Source: Streptomyces aidingensis
GTDB taxonomy: Bacteria; Actinomycetota; Actinomycetes; Streptomycetales; Streptomycetaceae
DNA: 45,255 nt
Direction of reading: 5' to 3'
Assembly (NCBI RefSeq): GCF_900112355.1
Contig: NZ_FOLM01000001.1
Location: 1-45,255, forward strand
Shown: piece after piece, positions 1 through 9,482 of the stretch
Position numbering within the stretch: position 1 is the first letter of the stretch
Layout of the letters: every line of letters begins with the position of its first letter
Position numbers and translations under genes: made by a program
The notes under the pieces: model-generated
What the model saw: the letters and a program-made list of their open reading frames with translations, nothing else
The model's database searches: none
What the model was told of the DNA's origin: nothing

Positions 1-108
1 ATAGCGTGAGGGGTACGCCCGGTTACTTTCCGAACCCGGAAGCTAAGCCTTGCTGCGCCGATGGTACTGCATGGGGGACCGTGTGGGAGAGTAGGACGCC
101 GCCGAACA
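1..108 (+). rRNA. rrf: 5S ribosomal RNA, 3' part (5' end outside window)
   Basis: The sequence matches the actinobacterial 5S rRNA pattern, including the conserved CCGAACCCGGAAGCTAAGC loop around 31-49, the GCGCCGATGGTACTGC segment near 56-70 and the GGGAGAGTAGGACGCCGCC 3' region at about 85-103. About a dozen 5' bases are missing because the window starts inside the gene. It marks the downstream end of an rrn operon, followed directly by a strong terminator. The exact mature 3' end is estimated. Confidence 0.95.
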
Positions 109-118
109 ATTCTTGATG

Positions 119-158
119 AGAGGCCCCGCCGGGGGTGAGAATTCCCGGCGGGGCCTCT
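119..158 (+). terminator. Intrinsic terminator of the rRNA operon
   Basis: A perfect 15-bp stem (119-133 pairs with 144-158) with a 10-nt loop is followed by a short T-rich stretch (TTGCTGTTTT). It lies about 10 nt after the 5S rRNA, as expected for the end of an rrn operon. Confidence 0.9.
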
Positions 159-191
159 TGCTGTTTTCCGCCGGGCGGGCAGGATGTTCTT

Positions 192-740
192 ATGTCATCA
201 CCATCCCAGCCCGATGTGCTCTGGTCCCCGGATTTCCGGCTTGTGGGGTACGGCATTCATCTGCGGCAGTGGGCGGATGAGGATCTGGCCGGCATGGTGG
301 AACTCTTCGACGATCCCGATGTGGCCCGATGGACGCCGCTGGCCTCACCATTCGATCTGGAGGCGGCCCGGGCCTATGTCGTCAAGGCGCGGGCGCTGCG
401 GGCCGGCGGACAGGGGGTGAATCTGGCGGTCACCCTCGACGGCGGTGAGGCGCTCGGCGGAGCGGTGATGTTCCGGAACGCCGAGGAGGAACGGGAAATC
501 GAGCTGGGGTATGTGATCGGGCCCCGGCACCGGGGGCGCGGGCTGGCGCGGCGGGCGCTCAGGCTGCTGGCGGAACATGCCCGGGCGGCGGACTTCGGGC
601 GGATCGTGCTCCGCATAGAGCCGGGCAATCTGGCGAGTACGGCGGTGGCACGGGCGGCCGGGTTCCGGCTCACCGAGGAGCGGGCGGACCGCGAGCTCAA
701 GGGGGAGACCACGGTGCTGGAGACCTGGGTGCTGCCGTAG
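192..740 (+). CDS. GNAT-family N-acetyltransferase
   Basis: This 182-residue protein has the size and layout of a RimJ/RimL-like GNAT acetyltransferase, which moves an acetyl group from acetyl-CoA to an amine (a protein N-terminus or a small molecule). The acetyl-CoA pyrophosphate-binding motif is visible as RHRGRGLA at residues 112-119, preceded by the beta-4 strand IELGYVIG and followed by the motif-B region with GNLAST and AARAAGF-like residues near 145-158. An in-frame ATG at 135 falls inside the rRNA terminator, so ATG 192 is preferred. It stands alone between the rRNA operon and a convergent operon, so the substrate cannot be inferred. Confidence 0.85.
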   Translation: MSSPSQPDVLWSPDFRLVGYGIHLRQWADEDLAGMVELFDDPDVARWTPLASPFDLEAARAYVVKARALRAGGQGVNLAVTLDGGEALGGAVMFRNAEEEREIELGYVIGPRHRGRGLARRALRLLAEHARAADFGRIVLRIEPGNLASTAVARAAGFRLTEERADRELKGETTVLETWVLP

Positions 741-768
741 CGGCGGCCCCGGGCGGCGGGGTGAGGAC

Positions 769-2079
769 TCAGAGGCGGCCGGCGCTCTTGAGCGCGAGGT
801 AGGCGTCGGCGACGGCGGGCGGCAGGTCCTCGGGCGGGGCCTCGACAACGGTGACGCCCATCCTGCGGATGCGCTCGATGGTGCGCCGGCGTTCCGCCAC
901 GTGGGAGGCCGCGGCGGCGGCCTCGTAGACGCCGGGGACCGTGCCCCGGGTGCCGGCCATCTCCCGGATGCGGGGGTCGCCGACGGCGGCCACCAGCACC
1001 GTGTGGCGGCGCAGCAGGCGCGGCAGAACGGGCAGCAGGCCGCTCTCCACCGGGCCGGTGTCCAGGCCGGTGAAAAGCACCAGCAGCGAGCGGTGCGGCG
1101 CGGACTCCAGGGCCGCGCCGGCCAGGGCACGGTGATCGGTCTCGATCAGCGCCGGCTCCAGGGCCGACAGCGACTGGACGACGGCGGGCAGCACATCCTT
1201 GCCGGTCCGGCCGCGCACCGTCGCCCGCACGCGGCGGTCGTAGGCCAGCAGGTCGACCCGGTCCCCGGCGTGCGAGGCGAGCGCGGTGAGCAGCAGGGCG
1301 GCGTCCATGGCCGCGTCCAGCCGGGGCACGTCGCCGACCCGGCCCGCCGAGGTGCGGCCGGTGTCCAGGACCAGCAGCAGATGCCGGTCGCGCTCCGGCC
1401 GCCAGGTGCGCACGGCCACGGTGGACTGGCGCGCGGTGGCCCGCCAGTCGATGGAGCGGACATCGTCACCGGGGACGTACTCGCGCAGGGAGTCGAATTC
1501 GGTGCCCTCGCCGCGGATGAGGACGGTGGTGCGGCCGTCCAGCTCGCGCAGCCGGGCCAGTTTGGCGGGCAGATGCTTGCGGCTGGTGAACGGCGGCAGC
1601 ACGCGGACCGTCCAGGGCACGGCATGGGAGCCCTGGCGGGCGGCCAGGCCGAGCGGGCCGTAGGAGCGGACGGTGATCCGCCGGGCGGAGTGGTCGCCGC
1701 GCCGGGTGGGCCGCAGCACGGTGGTCAGCCGGCGGCGTTCCCCGGCGGGGACGGTGACCCGGTGCCGGGACGCCTCCCAGGCGGCCTTCGGCGGCCAGCT
1801 GCTGGGCGGCCAGGCGTCCCGCAGATCGGCCCGCAGGAGGCGCCCGGAGGGGTTGGCCAGGGTGAGAGTGACGGCGGCCTCCTCGTTGAGCCGGACCGAG
1901 GTGGCGCCGGAGCGGCTCAGGGCCAGTCCGCGGACCGGTGCCGCGGCGGCCAGATCGGCCAGGACCGCGGCCAGCAGCGGCAGGCCGACGGCGGCGATGC
2001 CGTGCGGGCCGGGCAGCAGCAGGCCGACGATCAGTGCGCCGAGGGCGGCGATGAGTGCGGTGCGTCCGGTGAGTGCCAT
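769..2079 (-). CDS. DUF58 (VWA-like) membrane-anchored protein
   Basis: The 436-residue protein has two hydrophobic segments at about residues 8-23 and 27-46, then a soluble part with the DUF58 signature: YVPGDD at 201-206, DWRATAR at 211-217 and a VWA-like strand VLDTGRT at 237-243. DUF58 proteins are regularly encoded beside MoxR AAA+ ATPases and are thought to act with them as metal-dependent adaptor or client-binding proteins in envelope or stress maturation. The start at 2079 (MALTGRT) puts the membrane segments at the N terminus; an upstream frame extension into the moxR gene is an antisense-like shadow. It is the last gene of the minus-strand operon, 34 bp after the MoxR gene. Biochemical function is not known from sequence. 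Confidence 0.88.
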   Translation of the reverse strand: MALTGRTALIAALGALIVGLLLPGPHGIAAVGLPLLAAVLADLAAAAPVRGLALSRSGATSVRLNEEAAVTLTLANPSGRLLRADLRDAWPPSSWPPKAAWEASRHRVTVPAGERRRLTTVLRPTRRGDHSARRITVRSYGPLGLAARQGSHAVPWTVRVLPPFTSRKHLPAKLARLRELDGRTTVLIRGEGTEFDSLREYVPGDDVRSIDWRATARQSTVAVRTWRPERDRHLLLVLDTGRTSAGRVGDVPRLDAAMDAALLLTALASHAGDRVDLLAYDRRVRATVRGRTGKDVLPAVVQSLSALEPALIETDHRALAGAALESAPHRSLLVLFTGLDTGPVESGLLPVLPRLLRRHTVLVAAVGDPRIREMAGTRGTVPGVYEAAAAASHVAERRRTIERIRRMGVTVVEAPPEDLPPAVADAYLALKSAGRL

Positions 2080-2113
2080 GGCGGTGTCCGCGGGTGCCGG
2101 GGCCGGGGCCGGG

Positions 2114-3105
<992 letters not shown>

Positions 3106-3109
<4 letters not shown>

Positions 3110-4476
3110 GGGCGTCCTCGTGGTGGGTCGGGTTCGGTCGTCGCGGTGGCCGGGGCGGCGTCGGCGCCGGTGCCGGTTGCGGTTGCGGCTGCGGCTGCGG
3201 CTGTGGTGGCTGCGGTGGCCGGGCCGAGGCGGCGTTCCAGTGCGTCCAGCTCGTCGGCGAGGCGGACCAGCGCCGGGTCGTCGGCGGGTGCGGGGCCGTA
3301 CAGCAGGTGGTGGACGGCTGCCGCGGAGGCGCCGGTGCGGGCGGCGACGGCGGCGGGCAGGGCGGTGGCATCCCGCGAGCCGGCGGTGGTCACGCCGAGC
3401 AGCGGGGCGATGCGGTGGCGGGTGGCGTCGCGCAGCGCCTCGGCGGCGCGGTCGCGGGCACCCGCCCGGTGGTAGAGGCGGGCGCGGCCCTCGGTGGTCT
3501 CGGCGGCGCGGACCACCACCGGGAGCGGTTCGGTGACCGCCGGGCCGAGGCGGCGCATCCGCCAGAGGGCGGCCAGCGCGGCGGCGATGCCCAGTTGCAG
3601 GGCGGCCCAGCGCCAGCCGGCGGGCAGCAGGTCGAGCAGGCCCTCGCTGCCCAGGAAGGGCAGCTCCTCGCGTTCGCCGTCCGGGCCGACCGGGACGTCG
3701 TCCGGGGAGGGCAGGTACCAGACCAGATGCGGGCGGGCGCCCAGCAGCTGCATGGCCAGGGAGGCGTTGCCCAGGTCGTCGAGGTGTTCGTTCTGCAGCG
3801 GGTCGGGGGTGCCGAGCAGCACGGTCTCGTCGTCCGGGCCGCCCTCCTCGGGGGCGGTGAGGCCGGTGAGGGTGACCAGGGAGGGCAGGCCGTCGGCGCG
3901 GTAGCAGCCGGTGAGGCGGTCCGCTGCGGCGGCGGCGCCCGGGCCGGAGAGGTAGGTCCAGCCGCCCAGGCGGGCGGAGCCGGCCCGGGTGGCGGCCGGG
4001 TCGGTGCAGCCGGGGTCGCGTTCGCCGGGCTCGGCATAGCCGTCGATCTGCACGCCGGGGGCGAAGCGGTCAAGGGCGGGCGGGGTGGGGCCGAGCAGTA
4101 CGGTGCGGACGCCGCTGCCGGCCGCGGCGCCGTACAGGGTGTCCCACTGGGACTCGGCGAGCAGTTCCGGTACGGCGACCACCAGGGTGGTGTCCGGGCC
4201 GGCCGCGGCGGCGGCCTCGGCGGTGGTGGTGACCACGGTGGTGTCGACGCCGTGACCGGCCAGCAGCCGGGCCACGGCGCGGGTGCCGCCGGGGGTGGGG
4301 GAGCGGGGGTCGAGGCGTCCGCCGTCGCCGCCCCGCAGCAGGCCCAGCACCAGGCCGGCGAGCAGCACCACGGCGATGCCGGCCAGCGGGCCGCGGGCGC
4401 GGCGGAAGAGGTCGCCGGCGGTGGGCGAGACCGAGGTGGCGGCGGGCGCGGCGGTGGCGGGGGCCGGGGCGGTCAT
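3106..4476 (-). CDS. DUF4350 domain membrane protein
   Basis: A 456-residue protein with two predicted membrane helices (about 30-48 and 288-305) enclosing an extracytoplasmic domain of about 240 residues. Just after the first helix the segment LDPRSPTPGGTRAVARLL, followed by VVAVPELL, matches the DUF4350 pattern, a Rossmann-like domain found in actinobacterial MoxR operons. The tail after the second helix is cytosolic and ends in an Ala/Thr-rich low-complexity stretch encoded by GCGGCT-type hexamers around 3175-3215. The gene overlaps both neighbours by 4 bp (ATGA), so it belongs to the operon. Function is unknown. Confidence 0.88.
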
Positions 4477-5186
4477 CGGCGGCCTCCGCCGCCGGGGGCG
4501 GTCCAGGCGGCGGCCGGGGCGGCGGTGTCGCCGGGCTGCCGCGGCCTGGTGCGGCGCTGCTCCTCGTCCAGCTCGCGCAGCGCGGCGTGGTCCGACGGGC
4601 CGGCCGGGACGCCGCCGTAGGTGACGTCGTCGAAGGTGCGGGCGGCGGCGCGCAGCCGCGGGCCCAGCGCGGGCAGGGCACGGGCGGCCTCGGTGGCGGC
4701 CTCGTCGGCGGTGCGGCCGGGGCGGGGTTCCAGCAGGGCGCGTTCCTCCTGGGAGCGGACGATGGCCCGCATCCGTTCCTGTACGGCTTCGGTCCAGCGG
4801 CCGGCCGCGGCGTGGGCGTCGGCGGCGGCCCGGTGTTCGGCGGCGGTGCGCGGCGGGCCGGTGAGCAGGCCGGGGCGGGCGGTGGAGGCGGCCGATTTCA
4901 GCGCGCCGAGACGCTTGCGCAGGGCGAACAGCAGGGCGAGCGCGATGCCGCCGAGCAGCAGCAGCCCCAGCCAGCCGCCGGGGGTGGACAGGGTGCTGGT
5001 CAGGACCGGGTCGAGCAGGTGGTCGTAGAGCCAGTCGCTGATCCGGCGCAGCAGGCTGGGCCGGTGCTGTCGGTAGATCTCCTGGGTGAGCTCGTCCCGG
5101 GCGGCCTCGCGGGCTTCGTCCCGGCCGATGACCACGGGCGGCCGGTCGCCGTCGGCGGTGACTGCGCGGAAGACGCCCGCGGCCAT
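4473..5186 (-). CDS. DUF4129 domain membrane protein
   Basis: A 237-residue protein with one clear membrane helix at about 71-89. The C-terminal cytosolic part, including the segment around TFDDVTYG near residues 180-190, fits the DUF4129 family. In other bacteria this domain is found alone or at the C terminus of transglutaminase-like proteins next to MoxR and DUF58 genes. ATG at 5186 (MAAGVF) was chosen because it lies 4 bp after the stop of the upstream gene; upstream in-frame sequence overlaps that gene. It overlaps the DUF4350 gene by 4 bp. The exact role is unknown. Confidence 0.85.
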   Translation of the reverse strand: MAAGVFRAVTADGDRPPVVIGRDEAREAARDELTQEIYRQHRPSLLRRISDWLYDHLLDPVLTSTLSTPGGWLGLLLLGGIALALLFALRKRLGALKSAASTARPGLLTGPPRTAAEHRAAADAHAAAGRWTEAVQERMRAIVRSQEERALLEPRPGRTADEAATEAARALPALGPRLRAAARTFDDVTYGGVPAGPSDHAALRELDEEQRRTRPRQPGDTAAPAAAWTAPGGGGRR

Positions 5187-5190
5187 CCGC

Positions 5191-6402
5191 TCACCCCTGC
5201 GGTGCGGCCGGTCCGGCCGCACCGCCCGGCGTGGCGGGGCCGTCGGCTCCGGCGGCGCGGGCCAGCTCCAGGTCCAGGGCCTCGCGGCGGATGCGCTGGT
5301 CCATGTAGAGCAGGGCGGTGACGCCGGCGCTGATGGGCAGGGTGACGGTGGACGAGAGCACCCCGCCGACACCGGTGATGGCCAGGTAGGTCCAGCTCAG
5401 CTCCAGCGAGCCGGTGAGGAAGTCGCCCTCGTCACCGCTGACCAGCCGCGCGACGACGTCGATGGGCAGTTCGATCATGCCGGAGACGAAGAGCAGCAGG
5501 ATGAAGGCGAGCAGCTGGATGCCGAAGATCCGCCACCAGGAGCCGGCGACCAGCTTCCAGGAGCGGCGCATGGCGTGGAACACCCCCTGGCGCTCCAGCA
5601 TCAGGGCGGGTGCGGCGAGCGAGAACTGCACCATCAGCCACAGCATCAGCGCCACCGCACCGAGCCCGACCAGCACGACCAGCGGGGCGAAGCCGGTGAG
5701 CGCGGCCAGCAGCAGCGGAACGGCCACGGCGACGGCGCCGATCAGCGGGAGCAGCACGACCAGGCCGAGCAGCCGCAGCACCTGGCCGCGGGACTCCGCC
5801 CAGGCCTCGCCCACGGTGACGCCGCGGCCCAGCACCGCGCGGCTGACCACCATGGTCAGCATGGCGGTGGCCAGGACCACGCCGAGGATGGTGACCACCC
5901 CCGTGATGGAGGTGAAGGCGAAGAGGTCGCCGAACGCGGCGCGCAGCTCCTCGTCGGTGGGCTCGGTGCGCTCCGTCAGGGCCGCGAAGTCGGACTCCTC
6001 GCCCAGGAAGGCCCGCATGGCGGGCAGCGTGACGACCTGCACCACGACCGAGATGGCCAGCGAGATGGCGAGCACCGGGCGCCAGTGGGCGCGGGCGGTG
6101 GAGACCGCGCCGTCCAGGATCTCGCCCACCCCGAGGGGGCGGAGCGGGATCACACCGGGCTTGGGCGCGGCGGGCGGACCCCAGCCGGGCGCTCCCCAGC
6201 CGGGGCCGGACCAGCCCTGCTGCGGTGGGGGCGCGCCGGGGCCGCCGGGCGCCCCCGGGCCGCTCCAGCCGGCGGGCGGCGGTGGGTTCTCGCTCCAGCC
6301 CTGCGGGGGTGTCTTGTCGAGCCGGGGCTGCTCGGCGGACCCCTGCTGCTGCGGTTCGTCCTCCGGCTGAGGAGACCCGGGCGAGGTCCAGCGGTCGCTC
6401 AT
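5191..6402 (-). CDS. Polytopic membrane protein of the glycerophosphoryl diester phosphodiesterase membrane-domain type
   Basis: A 403-residue protein with a Pro/Gly/Gln-rich cytosolic N terminus (1-85, with repeated GWSGPG-like units) followed by about six hydrophobic segments near 108-128, 165-188, 209-233, 238-266, 291-311 and 336-366. The segment after the linker (PLRPLGVGEILDGAV) and the helix pattern match proteins usually labelled as glycerophosphoryl diester phosphodiesterase membrane domain, although no phosphodiesterase catalytic domain is present, so the name should not be read as an activity. The start is supported by AAGGAG about 6 nt before ATG 6402. It is the first gene of the minus-strand MoxR operon. 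Confidence 0.8.
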   Translation of the reverse strand: MSDRWTSPGSPQPEDEPQQQGSAEQPRLDKTPPQGWSENPPPPAGWSGPGAPGGPGAPPPQQGWSGPGWGAPGWGPPAAPKPGVIPLRPLGVGEILDGAVSTARAHWRPVLAISLAISVVVQVVTLPAMRAFLGEESDFAALTERTEPTDEELRAAFGDLFAFTSITGVVTILGVVLATAMLTMVVSRAVLGRGVTVGEAWAESRGQVLRLLGLVVLLPLIGAVAVAVPLLLAALTGFAPLVVLVGLGAVALMLWLMVQFSLAAPALMLERQGVFHAMRRSWKLVAGSWWRIFGIQLLAFILLLFVSGMIELPIDVVARLVSGDEGDFLTGSLELSWTYLAITGVGGVLSSTVTLPISAGVTALLYMDQRIRREALDLELARAAGADGPATPGGAAGPAAPQG

Positions 6403-6772
6403 CGTCGCTCCTTGTATGGGATCCTGCCGCCCATCGTGCCATGCGTCCCGTGGCTTGTACCCGGCGGAGGCGGTTTGGTGATCAGTCCGTTCCCGGGCCG
6501 TCCGCCGGGCCGTCCGCCGGGTGGTTCTCCGGGCCAAAGGCCCTGCACGGCGGTCTGCCGGGGCTCTAGGCTTCGAGGATGGCGCGGCGCCGGGCGGCGT
6601 CGCGGGCGAGCGGCCCACCGGGCCGGCCGCCGGCGCCCGGCGGCGGAGGAGTCGTCCTGGCCGGACGTCCTTCCGCAGCTCAGGGCGTGTTCCCGGGGGA
6701 CGGGCACGCCGTCCCCGTGACCGGGATCACCACCGGTCACATGTTCGGAAGAGGCAATGGGATGATGAAGGC
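6403..6772. other. Divergent intergenic region between the MoxR operon and mtrA
   Basis: This 370-bp region holds the Shine-Dalgarno of the minus-strand gene at its left edge and, on the plus strand, a -10-like hexamer TAGGCT at 6567-6572 located 7 nt before an ATG at 6579. That ATG opens a 65-codon frame ending in an ATGA overlap with mtrA (listed separately). A GTGACC...GGTCAC near-palindrome lies at about 6718-6740. No convincing TTGACA-like -35 element was seen. Confidence 0.6.
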
Positions 6773-6776
6773 ATGA
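6579..6776 (+). CDS. Possible small leader ORF translationally coupled to mtrA
   Basis: A 65-codon frame starts 7 nt after a TAGGCT hexamer (6567-6572), the spacing expected for a leaderless transcript. Its TGA stop overlaps the mtrA ATG as ATGA at 6773-6776. Composition is Ala/Arg/Gly/Pro-rich and I recognise no domain. About 80 percent of third positions are G or C by my count, below the neighbouring genes, and the last third is poorer still, so it may be only an open stretch. A shorter version could start at ATG 6741 (11 codons). If translated, it could feed ribosomes to mtrA, whose own Shine-Dalgarno is weak. Confidence 0.3.
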   Translation: MARRRAASRASGPPGRPPAPGGGGVVLAGRPSAAQGVFPGDGHAVPVTGITTGHMFGRGNGMMKA

Positions 6777-7450
6777 AGGGACGCGTACTGGTCGTCGACG
6801 ACGACACCGCTCTGGCCGAGATGCTGGGCATCGTGCTGCGCGGCGAGGGGTTCGAGCCGTCGTTCGTCGCGGACGGTGACAAGGCGCTGGCCGCGTTCCG
6901 GGAGATCAAGCCCGATCTCGTGCTGCTCGATCTGATGCTGCCCGGCCGGGACGGCATCGAGGTGTGCCGGCTGATCCGCGCCGAATCGGGCGTGCCGATC
7001 GTGATGCTCACCGCCAAGAGCGACACCGTGGACGTGGTGGTCGGCCTGGAGTCCGGCGCGGACGACTACATCGTCAAGCCGTTCAAGCCCAAGGAGCTGA
7101 TCGCCCGCATCCGGGCGCGGCTGCGGCGTTCCGAGGAGCCCGCGCCGGAGCAGCTCGCCATCGGTGATCTGGTGATCGACGTGGCCGGGCACTCGGTGAA
7201 GCGGGGCAGCCAGACGATCCAGCTCACCCCCCTGGAATTCGACCTGCTGGTGGCGCTGGCCCGCAAGCCGTGGCAGGTGTTCACCCGCGAGGTGCTGCTG
7301 GAGCAGGTGTGGGGATACCGGCACGCGGCCGACACCCGCCTGGTCAATGTGCATGTGCAGCGGCTGCGCTCCAAGATCGAGCGGGACCCGGAGCACCCGG
7401 AGATCGTGGTGACCGTGCGCGGCGTGGGATACAAGGCGGGTTCGAGCTGA
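6773..7450 (+). CDS. mtrA: Response regulator MtrA (OmpR family)
   Basis: A 225-residue OmpR/PhoB-type regulator and partner of the sensor kinase MtrB. The receiver domain (1-115) has the acidic pair at D10/D11, phosphoacceptor D53 in the LLDLMLPG context, T80 and K102; the winged-helix DNA-binding domain occupies about 130-225 and ends VVTVRGVGYKAG. In Streptomyces, MtrA controls cell-wall, osmotic and developmental genes and antibiotic clusters. ATG 6773 gives the family's usual N terminus (MKGRVLVVDDD). The ribosome-binding site is weak (GAAGG only 2 nt away). mtrB starts 1 nt after its stop, so the two are co-translated. Confidence 0.97.
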   Translation: MKGRVLVVDDDTALAEMLGIVLRGEGFEPSFVADGDKALAAFREIKPDLVLLDLMLPGRDGIEVCRLIRAESGVPIVMLTAKSDTVDVVVGLESGADDYIVKPFKPKELIARIRARLRRSEEPAPEQLAIGDLVIDVAGHSVKRGSQTIQLTPLEFDLLVALARKPWQVFTREVLLEQVWGYRHAADTRLVNVHVQRLRSKIERDPEHPEIVVTVRGVGYKAGSS

Positions 7451-7451
7451 C

Positions 7452-9482
7452 GTGACGGAGTCGTCGGTGGCGCCGGAGGCGGCCGGAGTGCCGGAGGCGG
7501 CCGGGGAGCGCGGACCGCGCGGCGCGGCCGACGCCACCGGCCCGGCCGGCGGCCCCGGCGCCCGGTCCTGGCGCAGCACGCTGCTGCCCGAGGGCGCGAC
7601 CGGCGGCCGGGCACAGCCCGCCATCCGGATCTTCGGCCGCTGGGCGCGCGGTCCGCTGCTGCCCGCCGTCCGGCTGTGGCGGCGCAATCTCCAGCTCCGC
7701 GTGGTGGCCTCCACCCTGCTGCTGTCCCTGGCCGTGGTGCTGGTGCTGGGCGTGGTGGTCATCGGGCAGGTGCGCAACGGCCTGCTGGACGCCAAGCGGC
7801 AGATCGCGCAGAGCCAGGCCGAGGGCGGCTTCGCGGTGGCCGCGGAGCGCGCCGCCGCGCCCGACGCCACCGCCGAGGGCACCGGCCCCGCCGGGGACCC
7901 GGGCACCTGGCTGACCGGCCTGGTCTCCCAGCTCGCCAGCGGCGGGCAGGGCGTCTACTCGGTGGTGGCGCTCAGCTCCGACCTGGACGACTCCCGGTTC
8001 GGCTCGGACGGCATCGGCGGGCCGCGCGGCCCCCGGGCCTCCTCCGACATCCGCCCCGAGCAGTCCATCTCCCTGGAGATGCGCGAGGCCGTCGACGCCA
8101 GCCCCGAGCTGCACTGGCAGTACGGCACGGTGGTGCGGCAGGACGGCTCCACCCAGCCGGCGCTGATCGTGGGCAAACGCCTCAGCGACATCCACGGCAA
8201 CAACTACCAGCTCTACTACCTCTTCCCCTTCACCCAGGAGGACGAGTCGCTGAGCCTGGTGAAGACCACCATCGCCACCGCCGGAGTGTTCCTGGTGGTG
8301 CTGCTGGGCGTGATCGCCTGGCTGGTGGTGCGCCAGGTGGTGACCCCGGTGCGGATGGCCGCCCGGATCGCCGAGCGGCTGGCGGCCGGCCGGCTCCAGG
8401 AACGGATGAAGGTCAGCGGCGAGGACGACATCGCCCGCCTCGGCGAGTCCTTCAACAAGATGGCGCGCTCCCTCCAGCGTCAGATCCAGCAGCTGGAGGA
8501 GCTGTCCCGGATGCAGCGCCGCTTCGTCTCGGACGTCTCGCACGAGCTGCGCACCCCGCTGACCACGGTGCGGATGGCGGCCGATGTCATCCATACCGCC
8601 CGGGAGGACTTCGATCCGGTGACCGCGCGCTCCGCCGAACTGCTGATCGGCCAGCTCGACCGCTTCGAGGCGCTGCTCGCCGACCTGCTGGAGATCAGCC
8701 GGTTCGACGCGGGCGCCGCCCTGCTGGAGGCCGAGCCCACCGACCTGCGGACCGTGGTGCGGCGGGTGGTGGAAGGCGCCGAGCCGCTGGCCGAACGCAA
8801 GGGCAGCCGGCTGGTGGTGCTGGGCGACGCCTGGCCGGTGCGGGCCGAGGTCGACGCCCGGCGGATCGAGCGGGTGCTGCGGAATCTGGTGGTCAACGCG
8901 ATCGAGCACGGCGAGGGCCGGGACGTGGTGGTACGGCTGTCGGAAGGGCTCGGCGAGGACGCCGCGGTGGCGGTCGCGGTGCGCGACTACGGCATCGGGC
9001 TGCGGCCGGGCGAGGCGGAGCGGGTGTTCAACCGTTTCTGGCGGGCCGACCCGGCGCGGGCCCGGACCACCGGCGGCACCGGCCTCGGGCTGTCCATCTC
9101 GCTGGAGGACACCCATCTGCACGGCGGCCGGCTGGAGGCGTGGGGCGAGCCGGGCGGCGGCTCCCAGTTCCGGCTGACGCTGCCGCGCACCGCCGGGTCG
9201 CCGCTGCGCGAATCGCCGATCCCGCTGGTGCCGGACGACTCCCGGGCGGCGCGCGCCCGGGCCCAGGCCCTGGCGCAGGCCCGGGCGGTGGAGGTGACCG
9301 CCGGGGCGGGCGCGGCCACCAGCGCGCCCGGGGCCGTACCCGCCGCCCTGCCGCATCTGCTGCCGGACGCGGCCCGGGACCCGGGCCGGGACCCGGCCCG
9401 GGATGCGGGGACGGTGCACGACGGGCAGGACGGCGGCAAGGCGGCCGGCCGGCGGCCGGAGGAGGACGGCCATGACCGCTGA
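7452..9482 (+). CDS. mtrB: Sensor histidine kinase MtrB
   Basis: A 676-residue membrane histidine kinase. An Ala/Gly-rich N terminus precedes helix 1 (about 83-106), an extracytoplasmic domain of about 165 residues, helix 2 (about 274-293), a HAMP linker, the HisKA domain with phosphoacceptor H364 in SHELRTPL, and the HATPase domain with N-box NLVVNAIEHG (478-487), G1 DYGIG (512-516) and G2 GTGLGLS (543-549). After residue 580 there is an Ala/Arg/Asp-rich tail of about 95 residues with no recognised domain. The GTG start lies one base after the mtrA stop. The last 11 bp overlap lpqB, fitting the conserved mtrA-mtrB-lpqB operon in which LpqB modulates MtrB. Confidence 0.97.
   Translation: MTESSVAPEAAGVPEAAGERGPRGAADATGPAGGPGARSWRSTLLPEGATGGRAQPAIRIFGRWARGPLLPAVRLWRRNLQLRVVASTLLLSLAVVLVLGVVVIGQVRNGLLDAKRQIAQSQAEGGFAVAAERAAAPDATAEGTGPAGDPGTWLTGLVSQLASGGQGVYSVVALSSDLDDSRFGSDGIGGPRGPRASSDIRPEQSISLEMREAVDASPELHWQYGTVVRQDGSTQPALIVGKRLSDIHGNNYQLYYLFPFTQEDESLSLVKTTIATAGVFLVVLLGVIAWLVVRQVVTPVRMAARIAERLAAGRLQERMKVSGEDDIARLGESFNKMARSLQRQIQQLEELSRMQRRFVSDVSHELRTPLTTVRMAADVIHTAREDFDPVTARSAELLIGQLDRFEALLADLLEISRFDAGAALLEAEPTDLRTVVRRVVEGAEPLAERKGSRLVVLGDAWPVRAEVDARRIERVLRNLVVNAIEHGEGRDVVVRLSEGLGEDAAVAVAVRDYGIGLRPGEAERVFNRFWRADPARARTTGGTGLGLSISLEDTHLHGGRLEAWGEPGGGSQFRLTLPRTAGSPLRESPIPLVPDDSRAARARAQALAQARAVEVTAGAGAATSAPGAVPAALPHLLPDAARDPGRDPARDAGTVHDGQDGGKAAGRRPEEDGHDR

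Noticed and set aside
135..191. Upstream ATG start for the acetyltransferase
   Set aside because: It lies in the rRNA terminator stem, and the added residues are low-complexity.
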